A model generated the notes under the pieces. It did not search any database. It was not told where the DNA came from and was given only the letters and a program-made list of their open reading frames with translations. A stretch of DNA of 64,000 nt from Clostridia bacterium (GTDB lineage: Bacteria; Bacillota; Clostridia; Christensenellales; Borkfalkiaceae): the NCBI GenBank assembly GCA_014805025.1, contig JAAUYR010000021.1, positions 1-64,000 of the forward strand, written 5' to 3'. Shown here piece after piece: positions 38,030 to 47,494 of this stretch; the first letter of the stretch is position 1; each line of letters opens with the position of its first letter. The translations under genes were made by a program, and so were the position numbers.

Positions 38030-39505
38030 ATGAAATACTGTTTACAATGCGGAGCTGAATGCCCCGACAATATAAAAAAGTGCGAAAGCTGCGGCAACGG
38101 CGCATTCGCTTCAACGCGCGAAGAGTACCTTGCCGGCAAGTTCGGCAAAGCGGCGCAACCGACGCTCGCCGCGCAAGCACCCCACGCTTGCGAAAGCTAC
38201 GACGAAGATTTATTTGATATTGTCGGGACTTACCTCGTGCTTTATAAAGGCGACGAAAAGAAAGTTGCAGTACCCACTTTCGTAACGGAAATTGACGAAG
38301 ACGCTTTCGGAGATACTTCGGAAATGGAAGAGCTGATACTTCCCGACGGCGTAAAGGTTTTGCCCGAGTGCATTTTTGCATACAGTGTAAACCTGAAAAC
38401 GGTTCGCTTCCCCTCAGAGCTTGAAAGAATAGAAGAGTCCGCATTTCAGGAATGCACCTCGCTTATTTCTGTAAATATCGAAAGCGTAGACGAAATCGGG
38501 GAATTTGCCTTTTCGGAGTGTAAAGGCCTTGAAAGCGTAAAAATTGCAAGTGGGCTTAAAAAGATAGGCGAGTACGCCTTTGACGATTGCGAAAACCTTA
38601 AAACGGTAATTCTGCCCGACGGGCTTGAAGAGATAGGCGAGCACGCATTTGACGGCTGTACGGATTTAAAAGAAATCCGTCTGCCCGACAGCGTAAAAAA
38701 GATAGGCCCTTCCGCGTTCGAGAAGTGCGTAAGTCTTGAAAAAATAGTAATACCCAAGAGCGTAACTTTAATTGATTACGACACCTTTTACGAGTGCAAA
38801 AATTTGAAGACGGTAGTTATTCACGACGGCGTAAAGGAAATTGCCGCCTCCGCTTTTGAAGACTGCGACAGCTTAACCGAAAAGCCCTGCGTTACACAAG
38901 CCGATACGGATTTTAAAATGGACGGCACCACCCTTGAAGACTATACCGGCACGGCTCGGGATGTAACTATTCCGTCTTACGCCGACAAAATAGGTGATTT
39001 CGCGTTTGAGGGTTACGATATTAAAACGGTTACCGTAAGACAGGGCGGCTCGTACGACTTCCCCGAGGGTTGCTTTGCAAATTGCAAGAGCTTAGAAAAG
39101 TTGTATCTCCCCAACACCATTTGGTCGTTCGGCGAAAAGTGTTTTGAAAACTGCCTCTCCCTCGTTGAATTCGAGTGCCCGGCTCGGCTTATTTTTATTT
39201 ACGACTGGGCTTTTGCCGGATGTAAAAATCTTAAAAGCATTACCCTTAGCGAAGATTTGGCGCAAATCAAAGACGAAGCGTTTAAAGACTGCGCAAGCCT
39301 TGAAAGCATAACCATACCCGAGAACGTAAGTAAAATGGGCGCGAATATATTTTTAGGATGTGAGAATATTACCGTCTACTGCGAAGCTAAACAAAAGCCC
39401 TCAGGCTGGAACAATAACTGGGACGTTTACCGCACGGGGCTTTTTAAAAAGCGCGTAAAGGTCGTATGGGGCGTAGAAAAGAAATCCGATGACGACGAAG
39501 ATTAA
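38030..39505 (+). CDS. BspA-type LRR protein with N-terminal zinc ribbon
   Basis: MKYCLQCGAECPDNIKKCESCG; repeated I..YAFDDCENLKTVILPDGLEEIG units. Confidence 0.88.
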   Translation: MKYCLQCGAECPDNIKKCESCGNGAFASTREEYLAGKFGKAAQPTLAAQAPHACESYDEDLFDIVGTYLVLYKGDEKKVAVPTFVTEIDEDAFGDTSEMEELILPDGVKVLPECIFAYSVNLKTVRFPSELERIEESAFQECTSLISVNIESVDEIGEFAFSECKGLESVKIASGLKKIGEYAFDDCENLKTVILPDGLEEIGEHAFDGCTDLKEIRLPDSVKKIGPSAFEKCVSLEKIVIPKSVTLIDYDTFYECKNLKTVVIHDGVKEIAASAFEDCDSLTEKPCVTQADTDFKMDGTTLEDYTGTARDVTIPSYADKIGDFAFEGYDIKTVTVRQGGSYDFPEGCFANCKSLEKLYLPNTIWSFGEKCFENCLSLVEFECPARLIFIYDWAFAGCKNLKSITLSEDLAQIKDEAFKDCASLESITIPENVSKMGANIFLGCENITVYCEAKQKPSGWNNNWDVYRTGLFKKRVKVVWGVEKKSDDDED

Positions 39506-39518
39506 CCAAATAATAAAA

Positions 39519-39549
39519 GGCCCCCGACCTTTGCAAGGTCGGGGGGCTT
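39519..39549. terminator. Bidirectional terminator
   Basis: GGCCCCCGACCTTTGCAAGGTCGGGGGGC. Confidence 0.85.
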
Positions 39550-39560
39550 TATTGTTTTAC

Positions 39561-39998
39561 TTAGTTCAAATTGTCGCCGCCGACGGAGAACGCGTACTGG
39601 TCTCTGTCCTCGGGGAAAATCGGGCCGGAAATTACGGGCAGGTTCAAAGGCGCGATATAAGCGCTTGCGGTAAGGTTGGTAACTGCCGCGCGCAAATACG
39701 GGTAAACGAGCTTGGTAGCCTCGATAACGAAGCGTCTTTCTTCTGCGTCGTTTTTAACGTCCTCCACCTCGAACACGCCGACCATCGTCACGAAGATATT
39801 GAAGGGCTTGGGCTCTTCCTCGGTGCTCTCTATTTTAACGGACAGCGCCAAAAAGTTGAGCTTGTCGTTGCCGTTTACCTTGCGCACCTGGCGCGAGAAC
39901 TGGGGCTTGATATCCAGCTTGTCCTCGGGGTTGAGTCTTACCCTGTTGAGCTTGAAGGAAATTTCCTCGCCTGTTATGCCTTTAAATTCGTATTTCAT
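39561..39998 (-). CDS. SecB-like protein
   Basis: FNIFVTMVGVFEVED...LVYPYLRAAVTNLTASAYIAPLNLPVISG resembles the SecB core and C-terminal helix. Confidence 0.65.
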   Translation of the reverse strand: MKYEFKGITGEEISFKLNRVRLNPEDKLDIKPQFSRQVRKVNGNDKLNFLALSVKIESTEEEPKPFNIFVTMVGVFEVEDVKNDAEERRFVIEATKLVYPYLRAAVTNLTASAYIAPLNLPVISGPIFPEDRDQYAFSVGGDNLN

Positions 39999-40125
39999 AT
40001 TTAATTTATCTCCTTAATAATATGTTTTTATTATACAATGCCGCGCCGCCGTTGTCAACAAACCTTGGGTTTTTGGCGCTTTTTTTATTGATAAATTTGC
40101 TTTATTGTAATATAATGACAGCGTT

Positions 40126-41610
40126 ATGTCTAAGAAAACGCTTTACTTTGACTGCCACTGCGGCTATATAATTTCCGCCGTTACCGAAAACGGCTTATTG
40201 AGCGAGTTCGCTTACGAAAAAATTTCCGACGGCAGTATTATAGGCAACGTATATAAGGGCAGGGTTGAAACGGTTTTACCGGGAATGCAGGCCGCGTTCA
40301 TAAACTGCGGTTTGGAGCGCAACTGCTATCTTTCTGCCGAAGAGTTGCCCGACTGCGACAGGTACGGCGACGAGCCTTCCGCGGTATTCCCCGAGCTTAA
40401 AGAGGGCGACGAAATTCTCGTTCAGGTTACAAAAGCCCCCGTCGGCAAGAAGGGCGCGAAGGTAACCGTGCACCCCTCGTTTGTCGGAAAGTGCCTCATA
40501 TATATGCCCGAAACTCCGTTTATCGGGGTCTCCCGTAAAATTGCCGACGACGAACTCCGTAAAAATCTTGCGTTCTGCGCCGAGCGCCTCAAAAGCCCAA
40601 ACGAGGGTCTTGTAGCGCGCACCGCCGCCCCGTACGCAAGGCGCGAGCAGCTTGAAACGGAATTCAAATACCTTAAAAATTTATATGCGGAAGTTAAACA
40701 GGCTTTTAAAACCGCGGCCGTCGGCGAGCTTCTGCATACCGACTTTTCGCTGCCCGTGCGCGTTCTTCGCGACACGCTTTCAAACGATATAGAAAGCGTT
40801 ATTGTCGGCGATAAAGCGCTTAAAGAAAGCATAGACAAAATTGTCAAAATGTATCCTACGCAAAGGCGCTTGCCCGTCAAACTTCACGATACGGGCAGGG
40901 ATATGCTTGAAGAAACGGGTATAGCCGAGCAGATTACGGCAGTATCTTCCAACCGCGCCGAGCTGGAAAACGGCGCGTATCTCATAATAGAAAAGTGCGA
41001 GGCGCTGACCGTTATTGACGTAAACACCGGCAAGTATACGGGCGACGACAGCCTGGAACACACGGTATACTACACCAACGTTCTGGCCGCTCGCGAAATT
41101 GCGCGGCAGGTGCGGCTGAGGAATATCGGCGGCATAGTCGTGGTCGATTTCATTGATATGCACAACGCGGCGCATAAAAAGGCGCTGTGCGAAGAGCTTG
41201 AACGCGCTTTAAGCACCGACAAAGCAAAGTGCGCGGTTGCGCCGATGTCGCGCTTCGGGCTTGTGGAGTTCACCCGTAAGCGCACTGGTACAAGCCCTGC
41301 GAGCCTGCTCGTAAAGCCCTGCAAGCACTGCAAGGGAACGGGACGCGGATTGACGCACGAGTTTATTATTTTCGGCTTGCGCGCAAAGCTTATGGAGCTT
41401 GTTTTAAGCGGTCAAAAGGAGCTGCGCATAGATATGAACGCCGACGTCTTAAATTATTTATTGAAGTGGCGCGAATGTCTTAACGATTTGAACGCGCGTT
41501 TAAACGGCGCAACCGTTTACGCCGTGCCGCACCGCACCTATAACGAGGAGCAGATTAATATCCGCCCCACCCCGTTCGATATTCCGACAGACGCCGTAAA
41601 ATTAGTTTAA
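40126..41610 (+). CDS. rng: Ribonuclease G/E family protein
   Basis: S1-like GNVYKGRVETVLPGMQAAFINCGLERNCYL; LTVIDVNTGKYTG; GGIVVVDFIDM; CKHCKGTGRG. Confidence 0.92.
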   Translation: MSKKTLYFDCHCGYIISAVTENGLLSEFAYEKISDGSIIGNVYKGRVETVLPGMQAAFINCGLERNCYLSAEELPDCDRYGDEPSAVFPELKEGDEILVQVTKAPVGKKGAKVTVHPSFVGKCLIYMPETPFIGVSRKIADDELRKNLAFCAERLKSPNEGLVARTAAPYARREQLETEFKYLKNLYAEVKQAFKTAAVGELLHTDFSLPVRVLRDTLSNDIESVIVGDKALKESIDKIVKMYPTQRRLPVKLHDTGRDMLEETGIAEQITAVSSNRAELENGAYLIIEKCEALTVIDVNTGKYTGDDSLEHTVYYTNVLAAREIARQVRLRNIGGIVVVDFIDMHNAAHKKALCEELERALSTDKAKCAVAPMSRFGLVEFTRKRTGTSPASLLVKPCKHCKGTGRGLTHEFIIFGLRAKLMELVLSGQKELRIDMNADVLNYLLKWRECLNDLNARLNGATVYAVPHRTYNEEQINIRPTPFDIPTDAVKLV

Positions 41611-41613
41611 AAA

Positions 41614-41639
41614 AATTCCGCCGTGTCCGGCGGAATTTT
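41614..41639. terminator. Bidirectional terminator
   Basis: AAATTCCGCCGTGTCCGGCGGAATTT. Confidence 0.8.
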
Positions 41640-41641
41640 TA

Positions 41642-42358
41642 TTATCCTTTAAAACCCCAAACGGTTTTAAGTCGCTTTGTAAATATAAGGCCTTTCCACT
41701 TATCCCAGTTTTTATCCCAGCCCACGGGCTTTTTCTCGGCGGCGCAATGCACCACTATATCCCCCGTGCCGAAAAATACCGAGCCGCCCATCTTTTGAAC
41801 GCTCAAAGGAATGACCGCCTCCGTAAGCTTATCGCAGCCGCTGAACGCGTTGTCGCCTATTTCCGTAACGGCCGCAGGGATAATTACCGACTTTAAAGAC
41901 AGGCACTCCAAGGCGCATTCGCCGATATATTCCAGCCCCTCGGGCAACTTTATATCTTCTAAGGCAAAGCAGTTTGCAAACGCGAACCCCTCTATTCTTT
42001 TAATGCTTTGCGGCAGGTTAATGCTTTTAAGCTTGCCGCAGAACCAGAACGCGCCCTCGGGTACGGCTTTTAAGCCCTCGGCAAGCACTACCTTTTCAAG
42101 CTTTTCGCACTCGTAAAAAGCCCTGTCCCAGCTTTCGAGGGTAGAAGGCAGCGTTACCTCTTCAAGGTTTTCGCAGTGATTAAACGCAAGCTCGGCAATG
42201 GTCTTTACCCCCTCGGGTATTATCAGCTTTTTGAACGTCGCATCGAAAAACGCCACGTCGTCTATCGCCGTCACCCCGTCGGGAATAACCACCGTTTCCG
42301 CCTGCCCGTTATACTCGGTGAGCAGTCCGTTCTCTATTACAAATTCTTTATTTTCCAT
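41642..42358 (-). CDS. BspA-type LRR protein
   Basis: LRR_5-like repeats; C-term VHCAAEKKPVGWDKNWDKWKGLIFTKRLKTVWG. Confidence 0.85.
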   Translation of the reverse strand: MENKEFVIENGLLTEYNGQAETVVIPDGVTAIDDVAFFDATFKKLIIPEGVKTIAELAFNHCENLEEVTLPSTLESWDRAFYECEKLEKVVLAEGLKAVPEGAFWFCGKLKSINLPQSIKRIEGFAFANCFALEDIKLPEGLEYIGECALECLSLKSVIIPAAVTEIGDNAFSGCDKLTEAVIPLSVQKMGGSVFFGTGDIVVHCAAEKKPVGWDKNWDKWKGLIFTKRLKTVWGFKG

Positions 42359-42842
42359 TTTTGCACTCGCAATTATTCAAATCGGTTTTTTCGTAAACCG
42401 CGCAGTCAAGCTCTAAGCAGTAATCTTCGGTTTTATTATAACCGCACGCCGTGAAAAAGTCTTCCGTGCCGCTTGCAGGCAGCGCGTAAGTTTTTGATAC
42501 TCCGCTCTCTTTAAGCTTCATTTCGGCGGTATATAACAGGAACTTTCCGTAGCCTTTTCGGCGGCGAGCCGGCGCAACGTAAATTTCGCGGATGTCCCCC
42601 CAGCCCTCTTTAAAGTTCCAGTCGTTGTCTATATCGTCCGTCTGGTAAATGACGAAGCCGGCGTAAACTTTGCCTTCCTGCAACATATCTATTTTTATAA
42701 GCCCTGCCAGAAGGTCGGGCAAAATATATTCTTTGAGAAGGTGCGGAACGTCATCGTCGCAACCGAGCTCGGCGTAATATGCGGCAAAGAGCATTTCGAA
42801 TTCTTTTTGTGTTTTGTCGTTAAGCGGTGAAACGGTAATCAT
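42348..42842 (-). CDS. GNAT-family N-acetyltransferase
   Basis: IREIYVAPARRRKGYGKFLLYTAEMKLKESGVSKTYALPAS. Confidence 0.85.
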   Translation of the reverse strand: MITVSPLNDKTQKEFEMLFAAYYAELGCDDDVPHLLKEYILPDLLAGLIKIDMLQEGKVYAGFVIYQTDDIDNDWNFKEGWGDIREIYVAPARRRKGYGKFLLYTAEMKLKESGVSKTYALPASGTEDFFTACGYNKTEDYCLELDCAVYEKTDLNNCECKNGK

Positions 42843-42854
42843 AAAAACCTATAA

Positions 42855-42883
42855 AAAAACGAGGGCAAAAACACCCTCGTTTT
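42855..42883. terminator. Terminator after rpmA
   Basis: AACGAGGGCAAAAACACCCTCGTT. Confidence 0.75.
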
Positions 42884-42892
42884 AATTTTAAA

Positions 42893-43171
42893 TTATTCTG
42901 CAACGGGGTAGATAGAAACCTGCTTGCCGTCTCTGCCTACTCTTTCGAACCTGACAGTGCCGTCGATAAGCGCGAACAAGGTATCGTCCTTGCCCATGCC
43001 AACGTTATTGCCTGCCTTGAATTTAGAGCCGCGCTGTCTTACAAGAATGTTTCCCGCAAGCACGAACTGACCGTCCGCGCGCTTAACTCCGAGCATTTTG
43101 GGATTACTGTCTCTGCCGTTGTGCGAAGAGCCCGTACCTTTTTTATGGGCGAATAATTTGATAAAAATCAT
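42893..43171 (-). CDS. rpmA: 50S ribosomal protein L27
   Basis: [67 protein letters not shown]. Confidence 0.96.
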   Translation of the reverse strand: MIFIKLFAHKKGTGSSHNGRDSNPKMLGVKRADGQFVLAGNILVRQRGSKFKAGNNVGMGKDDTLFALIDGTVRFERVGRDGKQVSIYPVAE

Positions 43172-43187
43172 AATTTAATCCTCCTGA

Positions 43188-43613
43188 TTATTCAGCCTTA
43201 GCTTCGGTAGCTTCGGCCTTTGCGGTTGTGGGCTTCTTTGCCGCAGGCTTTTTAGCTGCTGCGGGTTTTTTAGCGGCGGTGGTCTTTGCAGCCGGCTTTT
43301 TAGCCGCTTCCTCGCCGATAGCCGTAACCTTTACAAGCGTATAGGGCTGTCTGTGACCCTGCTTCTTTCTTTCGTTTTTCTTGGGCTTGTACTTGAATAC
43401 GATAATCTTTTTATCCTTGCCCTGTAAAACGACCTCCGCAGTCACTTTAAGGCCGGAAACCTCCGCGCCTGCCGCTACACCCTTTTCGCCCGACGTAAGC
43501 AGAACGGGGAATTCTACGGTAGCACCTACCGCGGCGTTGAGTTTTTCAACCTTGACCGTATCGCCCACGCAAGCTTTATACTGCTTGCCGCCGTTTTCAA
43601 AAATTGCGTACAT
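43188..43613 (-). CDS. rplU: 50S ribosomal protein L21 with Ala/Lys-rich tail
   Basis: MYAIFENGGKQYKACVGDTVKVEKL...KYKPKKNERKKQGHRQPYTLVKV; start corrected (RBS GAGGAGGT). Confidence 0.95.
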   Translation of the reverse strand: MYAIFENGGKQYKACVGDTVKVEKLNAAVGATVEFPVLLTSGEKGVAAGAEVSGLKVTAEVVLQGKDKKIIVFKYKPKKNERKKQGHRQPYTLVKVTAIGEEAAKKPAAKTTAAKKPAAAKKPAAKKPTTAKAEATEAKAE

Positions 43614-43619
43614 TGTGTG

Positions 43620-43730
43620 ATAATACCTCCTCAAACCAGTCTCGCCGGATACGTTGTTGCCAAAGGCATAGGCGGCGCGAATTGCGCACTTAAAAAAGCC
43701 CGTTCCGAGCGGCTCGTTATCAAATTTATC
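43620..43730 (-). ncRNA. Possible structured rplU 5' leader (L21-leader candidate)
   Basis: Untranslated stretch before the rplU RBS with GC-rich potential stems; consensus not verified. Confidence 0.3.
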
Positions 43731-43776
43731 ATAAGAAGAATTTTTAGTCAAGCGTTTTTTTATACTTATAATGAAA

Positions 43777-43802
43777 AAACCGCCCGTTTGACGGGCGGTT
43801 TT
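43777..43802. terminator. Terminator of the lipoprotein gene
   Basis: AAACCGCCCGTTTGACGGGCGGTTT. Confidence 0.75.
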
Positions 43803-43811
43803 AAATATTTT

Positions 43812-44753
43812 TTAATCTTTTTCCTTGTCTGCCTTGGCCTTGTCTATAACCTTGGTTATATCCTTTGTTGCCTTTTTGGAAACGTCGGTACTCTTAACGT
43901 CGGTTATGCCGCACTTTGCGTCAAGCTTGTAGGAATACTTAATATCGTAATAATCCTTTAAGTAGAGGTTTGCGTTTTTAACGTTGATTTTTATGCCGTA
44001 GCCTACTGCGCAACCGTCCTTAATGCTTACCGTAACCTTGCATTCAAGCAAATCGGACAGGTTGTAATCTTCGCTGACTTCCTGATAGTAATATAAGGTT
44101 GCCTTATAAACGCCGCCGGAATACTTGAATTTGTCGTACAGATTTGCAAGCTTGGCGCGCTTTGCGGTATCCTTGTCGTTGCTGTCGTAGAAATAATCGT
44201 TGAACACGTACGCTGCCTGGTTAGACGAAAACGAAAGAGATTCGTTTGCATACCAGTAATTTTCGGTATAATTCTCGCCCTCTTCGGTCTTGGTTTCGCT
44301 CTTGGAATAGCTTGCTCTCCAATAAGTGTCGATAAGCGAATTGCTTTCGCAGAGCGTGTAATACTGCTTGTTGGTAGTTTTTCTCGAATAATTTGATTCT
44401 TCGTCGTCCGCGGTTGATTTGCCCTTGCTCTCCGTCGTATATTCGGCGTAGGAAGTATGTCCGTCTTTATCGTAAAGAAACAGCTGGTTAGAAGAAGTGC
44501 TTACAGTACTTTTAACTTCTACTTTTTTGCTGCCTTTGGCAGTTACCGTGCCCTTTAAATTGATATCTAAATCGCTCGACGAATTTAAAGTGTAGTTAGT
44601 AAATTCCGTGGTTTTGTCAAACGCGTTTTTCCAGGCCTCTTCGGTTACCTGTTCGCCCTTGGGTATGCTTGCTCCGCCGCAGGCCGCAAGACCCATAACG
44701 GTCGTAGCCGCCACTGCGCCAACCAGTATTGTTGCTAAAATTCTCTTTTTCAT
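43812..44753 (-). CDS. Lipoprotein, unknown function
   Basis: MKKRILATILVGAVAATTVMGLAACGG signal/lipobox. Confidence 0.75.
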   Translation of the reverse strand: MKKRILATILVGAVAATTVMGLAACGGASIPKGEQVTEEAWKNAFDKTTEFTNYTLNSSSDLDINLKGTVTAKGSKKVEVKSTVSTSSNQLFLYDKDGHTSYAEYTTESKGKSTADDEESNYSRKTTNKQYYTLCESNSLIDTYWRASYSKSETKTEEGENYTENYWYANESLSFSSNQAAYVFNDYFYDSNDKDTAKRAKLANLYDKFKYSGGVYKATLYYYQEVSEDYNLSDLLECKVTVSIKDGCAVGYGIKINVKNANLYLKDYYDIKYSYKLDAKCGITDVKSTDVSKKATKDITKVIDKAKADKEKD

Positions 44754-44862
44754 AGTAAATCTCCTTATGTCTATAATTATAGACTTATACTTTAATAAAT
44801 TCAACTTTTTTTGCATATTTTTCGCCAAACGCCGCAAAATAAATTGTAATAACGGAGGAATT

Positions 44863-45303
44863 ATGGAAGAAATTAAAAAAGACAGCGAAATACTCGCCGA
44901 AATTTACCGCAACGCACAGCTCGGTTTAACGAGTATCGCGGATATTCTCCCCGAAATAGACGATTTGCCCATCAAGGAAGAAATTTTACGCGAACACGAA
45001 GAATACGAAAGAATTTGCAGCGAAGCGGCGTCAATTGCGCGCAAGTACGATTTGGAGCTTAAGGAGCCCAACCCCATGAAAAAGGCAATGATGTGGAGCG
45101 CCATTAAGATGGGTACGGCTGCGGATAACTCACCTTCGAACATCGCACAGATGATGATTAAAGGCACGGTTCAGGGTATTACCTCGCTTAAAACCTCGCT
45201 TTCCGAAAGCGAGCACGTTATGGACGAGGAAGTCAAAAAACTGCTTATGGACTTAATAGAAATTGAAGAGAGCTTCGAAGAAAAGTTAAAGTCTTTCTTA
45301 TAA
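44863..45303 (+). CDS. Helical protein of unknown function (ferritin-like length)
   Basis: MEEIKKDSEILAEIYRNAQLGLTSIADILPEI; RBS GGAGGA; start corrected. Confidence 0.7.
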   Translation: MEEIKKDSEILAEIYRNAQLGLTSIADILPEIDDLPIKEEILREHEEYERICSEAASIARKYDLELKEPNPMKKAMMWSAIKMGTAADNSPSNIAQMMIKGTVQGITSLKTSLSESEHVMDEEVKKLLMDLIEIEESFEEKLKSFL

Positions 45304-45309
45304 TAAAAA

Positions 45310-45336
45310 ATAAAACCGCCGGACGGCGGTTTTATT
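45310..45336. terminator. Bidirectional terminator
   Basis: AAAACCGCCGGACGGCGGTTTT. Confidence 0.8.
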
Positions 45337-45342
45337 TTTTTA

Positions 45343-45795
45343 TCAGCTGCAAAGCTGCTTTATATACTTCTTTTCTTTAAGCGAAATTTTGCCGTCTATC
45401 GAAGTTACCAACAGGCACAGCGATATTATATCCACGCCCAGCTCTTCGTCAACGTAGCTTAAAATACTGTGTAAGTCCTTGGTGTACTGCGCCACGGCCT
45501 TTTTAACGTCCTTTGATACCTTGTATGCGTTTTTGATTGTAGCAAAGTCGAACTCTTCGCCGAACGCTTCTTTAAGCGAGGGATAAATGCCGAGATAGTT
45601 CATTTCGTCGATAACTCCGTCGGATACGACCGAGCCCACTATAAACGCCGCCAGCGTTTCAACGGGGTCGGCAAACGGCAAGTCCAGCTCCTTTAAGCTT
45701 GCAAGCACCTTAACGGATTTTTCGGCAAGCAATACCTGCCTTTCCAACGAGTTGAGCTTTTCGTACTCGTTGCAGAGTTTATTGAATTCAAACAT
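45343..45795 (-). CDS. TerB-like helical protein (tentative)
   Basis: 150 aa, LLVTSIDGKISLKEKKYIKQL reminiscent of TerB. Confidence 0.45.
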   Translation of the reverse strand: MFEFNKLCNEYEKLNSLERQVLLAEKSVKVLASLKELDLPFADPVETLAAFIVGSVVSDGVIDEMNYLGIYPSLKEAFGEEFDFATIKNAYKVSKDVKKAVAQYTKDLHSILSYVDEELGVDIISLCLLVTSIDGKISLKEKKYIKQLCS

Positions 45796-45912
45796 AGTTT
45801 TCTCCTTTGTTTTTTTGTTTTAGTTTACAACTCTTTTAAAAACTTGTCAACACACTGTCTATAAATTTTTAAATATATAGACAAAACGGATATATTATGT
45901 TAAAATACGGAT

Positions 45913-46587
45913 ATGAACAAAATAGTTTTCGTCGGCGAGCTTGAAGCCGCCGGCGGCGAAAAAACGGATAAGTATTTTAAAATTGCAGTGCCCGACGACG
46001 ACGGCGGCGAAATAGTTTTGGTACCGCCAAACGTTAAGTATACTTTTGCTTTTAAAAGCGCGACTTTGATTTTACTTGAACAGGCGCTTTTGCCCGTAAA
46101 GGAAGTTACTTTAATTCCAGACGACAACCTCGGAAGCATACGCAGCGCCGCCTCCTCCGCGCGCGAATACTTCGGCAAAAGCCAAATTGTTTTGTCTGCA
46201 CTCGGAAATCTTTTAGCGGCGTACGTAACGGCGTTCACGGCGCGTGATAAGTTTTCGCCCGTGGTCGCTATCGTGCGCGAGGATATTATAAAGAACGTTT
46301 CCAACCCCACCTACTACCTTGACGACGCGCTTAAAAAACTGCCGCTCAACTACGACTACGTTCGCAAGCTCTTCAAAAAGGAAACGGGCGCAACCCCTCA
46401 CGAGTTCCTTTTACAGCAGAGAATGGAGCTTGCGGCAAATCTTTTGCACAGCGGAATAACCAACAGGTATTCGGGTTACACCGTTTCGCAGATAGCCGAG
46501 GCCTGCGGTTTTTCCGAGCCGCTGTATTTTTCGAGGGTGTTTAAAAAGTATTACGGAATGGCTCCCAGTGAATACCAGAGTAAATAA
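45913..46587 (+). CDS. AraC-family transcriptional regulator
   Basis: C-term LPLNYDYVRKLFKKETGATPHEFLLQQRMELAANLL...VSQIAEACGFSEPLYFSRVFKKYYGMAPSEYQ. Confidence 0.9.
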   Translation: MNKIVFVGELEAAGGEKTDKYFKIAVPDDDGGEIVLVPPNVKYTFAFKSATLILLEQALLPVKEVTLIPDDNLGSIRSAASSAREYFGKSQIVLSALGNLLAAYVTAFTARDKFSPVVAIVREDIIKNVSNPTYYLDDALKKLPLNYDYVRKLFKKETGATPHEFLLQQRMELAANLLHSGITNRYSGYTVSQIAEACGFSEPLYFSRVFKKYYGMAPSEYQSK

Positions 46588-46643
46588 TTTGTCTTTATTG
46601 ATATATTGTGATATAATAATAAAAAATTTACTACGGAGAAAAT

Positions 46644-47483
46644 ATGTTTAAAGTACTTTATAATCCCCTTGCCGGGCATTCGGACGAAAACCAACTTAAA
46701 AACAGTTTAAAAGCTCTCGTCGAGGACGAGCTTGAATTTTACAACGTTACCGAAATCGAGAACCTGCAAACTTTTATCGACGGCTTTGACAAATCGGATA
46801 AAGTTTTGCTTGTCGGCGGCGACGGAACGCTTAACAAGTTTATCAACGCCGTTGACAATATTAAAAACAGCGTATGGTACTACGCGGCAGGCAGCGGCAA
46901 CGATTTCTGGACGGATATCGGCAAAAAGCTCGGCGATGCGCCCGTCTGCATTGACGAATATTTAAAAGATTTGCCCGTCGTAATTATTGACGGCAAAGAA
47001 TACAAGTTTATTAACGGCGTCGGTTACGGCATTGACGGCTGGTGCTGCGAGGTTGCCGACCAGCTTAAAGCCAAGGGCAAAAAGGTCAATTATACCTCTA
47101 TTGCAATTAAGGGACTGTTGTTCAAGTTTAAGCCGGCAAACGCAACCGTTACCGTGGACGGAGTTACCAAGACCTATAAAAGGTGCTGGATAGCGCCCAC
47201 CATGAACGGCAGATGCTACGGCGGCGGAATGTACGCAACCCCGGCGCAGGACAGATTAAACGAAGAACGCAAAGTTTCCTGCTGTCTTATGTACAAGGCA
47301 GGCAAAATAAAAACGCTGATGGTCTTCCCCTCCATTTTCAAGGGCGAGCACGTTAAAAAGACCAAGCAGGTTGAAGTATTGAGCGGCAAACAGGTTACCG
47401 TCAAGTTCGATAAACCCGTCGCGGCGCAAATCGACGGCGAAACCATTTTGGGAGTTACCGAATACACAGTCAAAACGAAATGA
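46644..47483 (+). CDS. Diacylglycerol kinase-family lipid kinase
   Basis: LLVGGDGTLNKFINAV; AAGSGNDFWTDIG; NGVGYGIDGWC. Confidence 0.88.
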   Translation: MFKVLYNPLAGHSDENQLKNSLKALVEDELEFYNVTEIENLQTFIDGFDKSDKVLLVGGDGTLNKFINAVDNIKNSVWYYAAGSGNDFWTDIGKKLGDAPVCIDEYLKDLPVVIIDGKEYKFINGVGYGIDGWCCEVADQLKAKGKKVNYTSIAIKGLLFKFKPANATVTVDGVTKTYKRCWIAPTMNGRCYGGGMYATPAQDRLNEERKVSCCLMYKAGKIKTLMVFPSIFKGEHVKKTKQVEVLSGKQVTVKFDKPVAAQIDGETILGVTEYTVKTK

Positions 47484-47494
47484 AAGTCGTATCC

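Noticed and set aside
43614-43751. N-terminal extension of L21 (MTKNSSYDKF...)
   Set aside because: L21 homology begins at MYAIFENGG after a strong RBS; the extension is probably leader RNA
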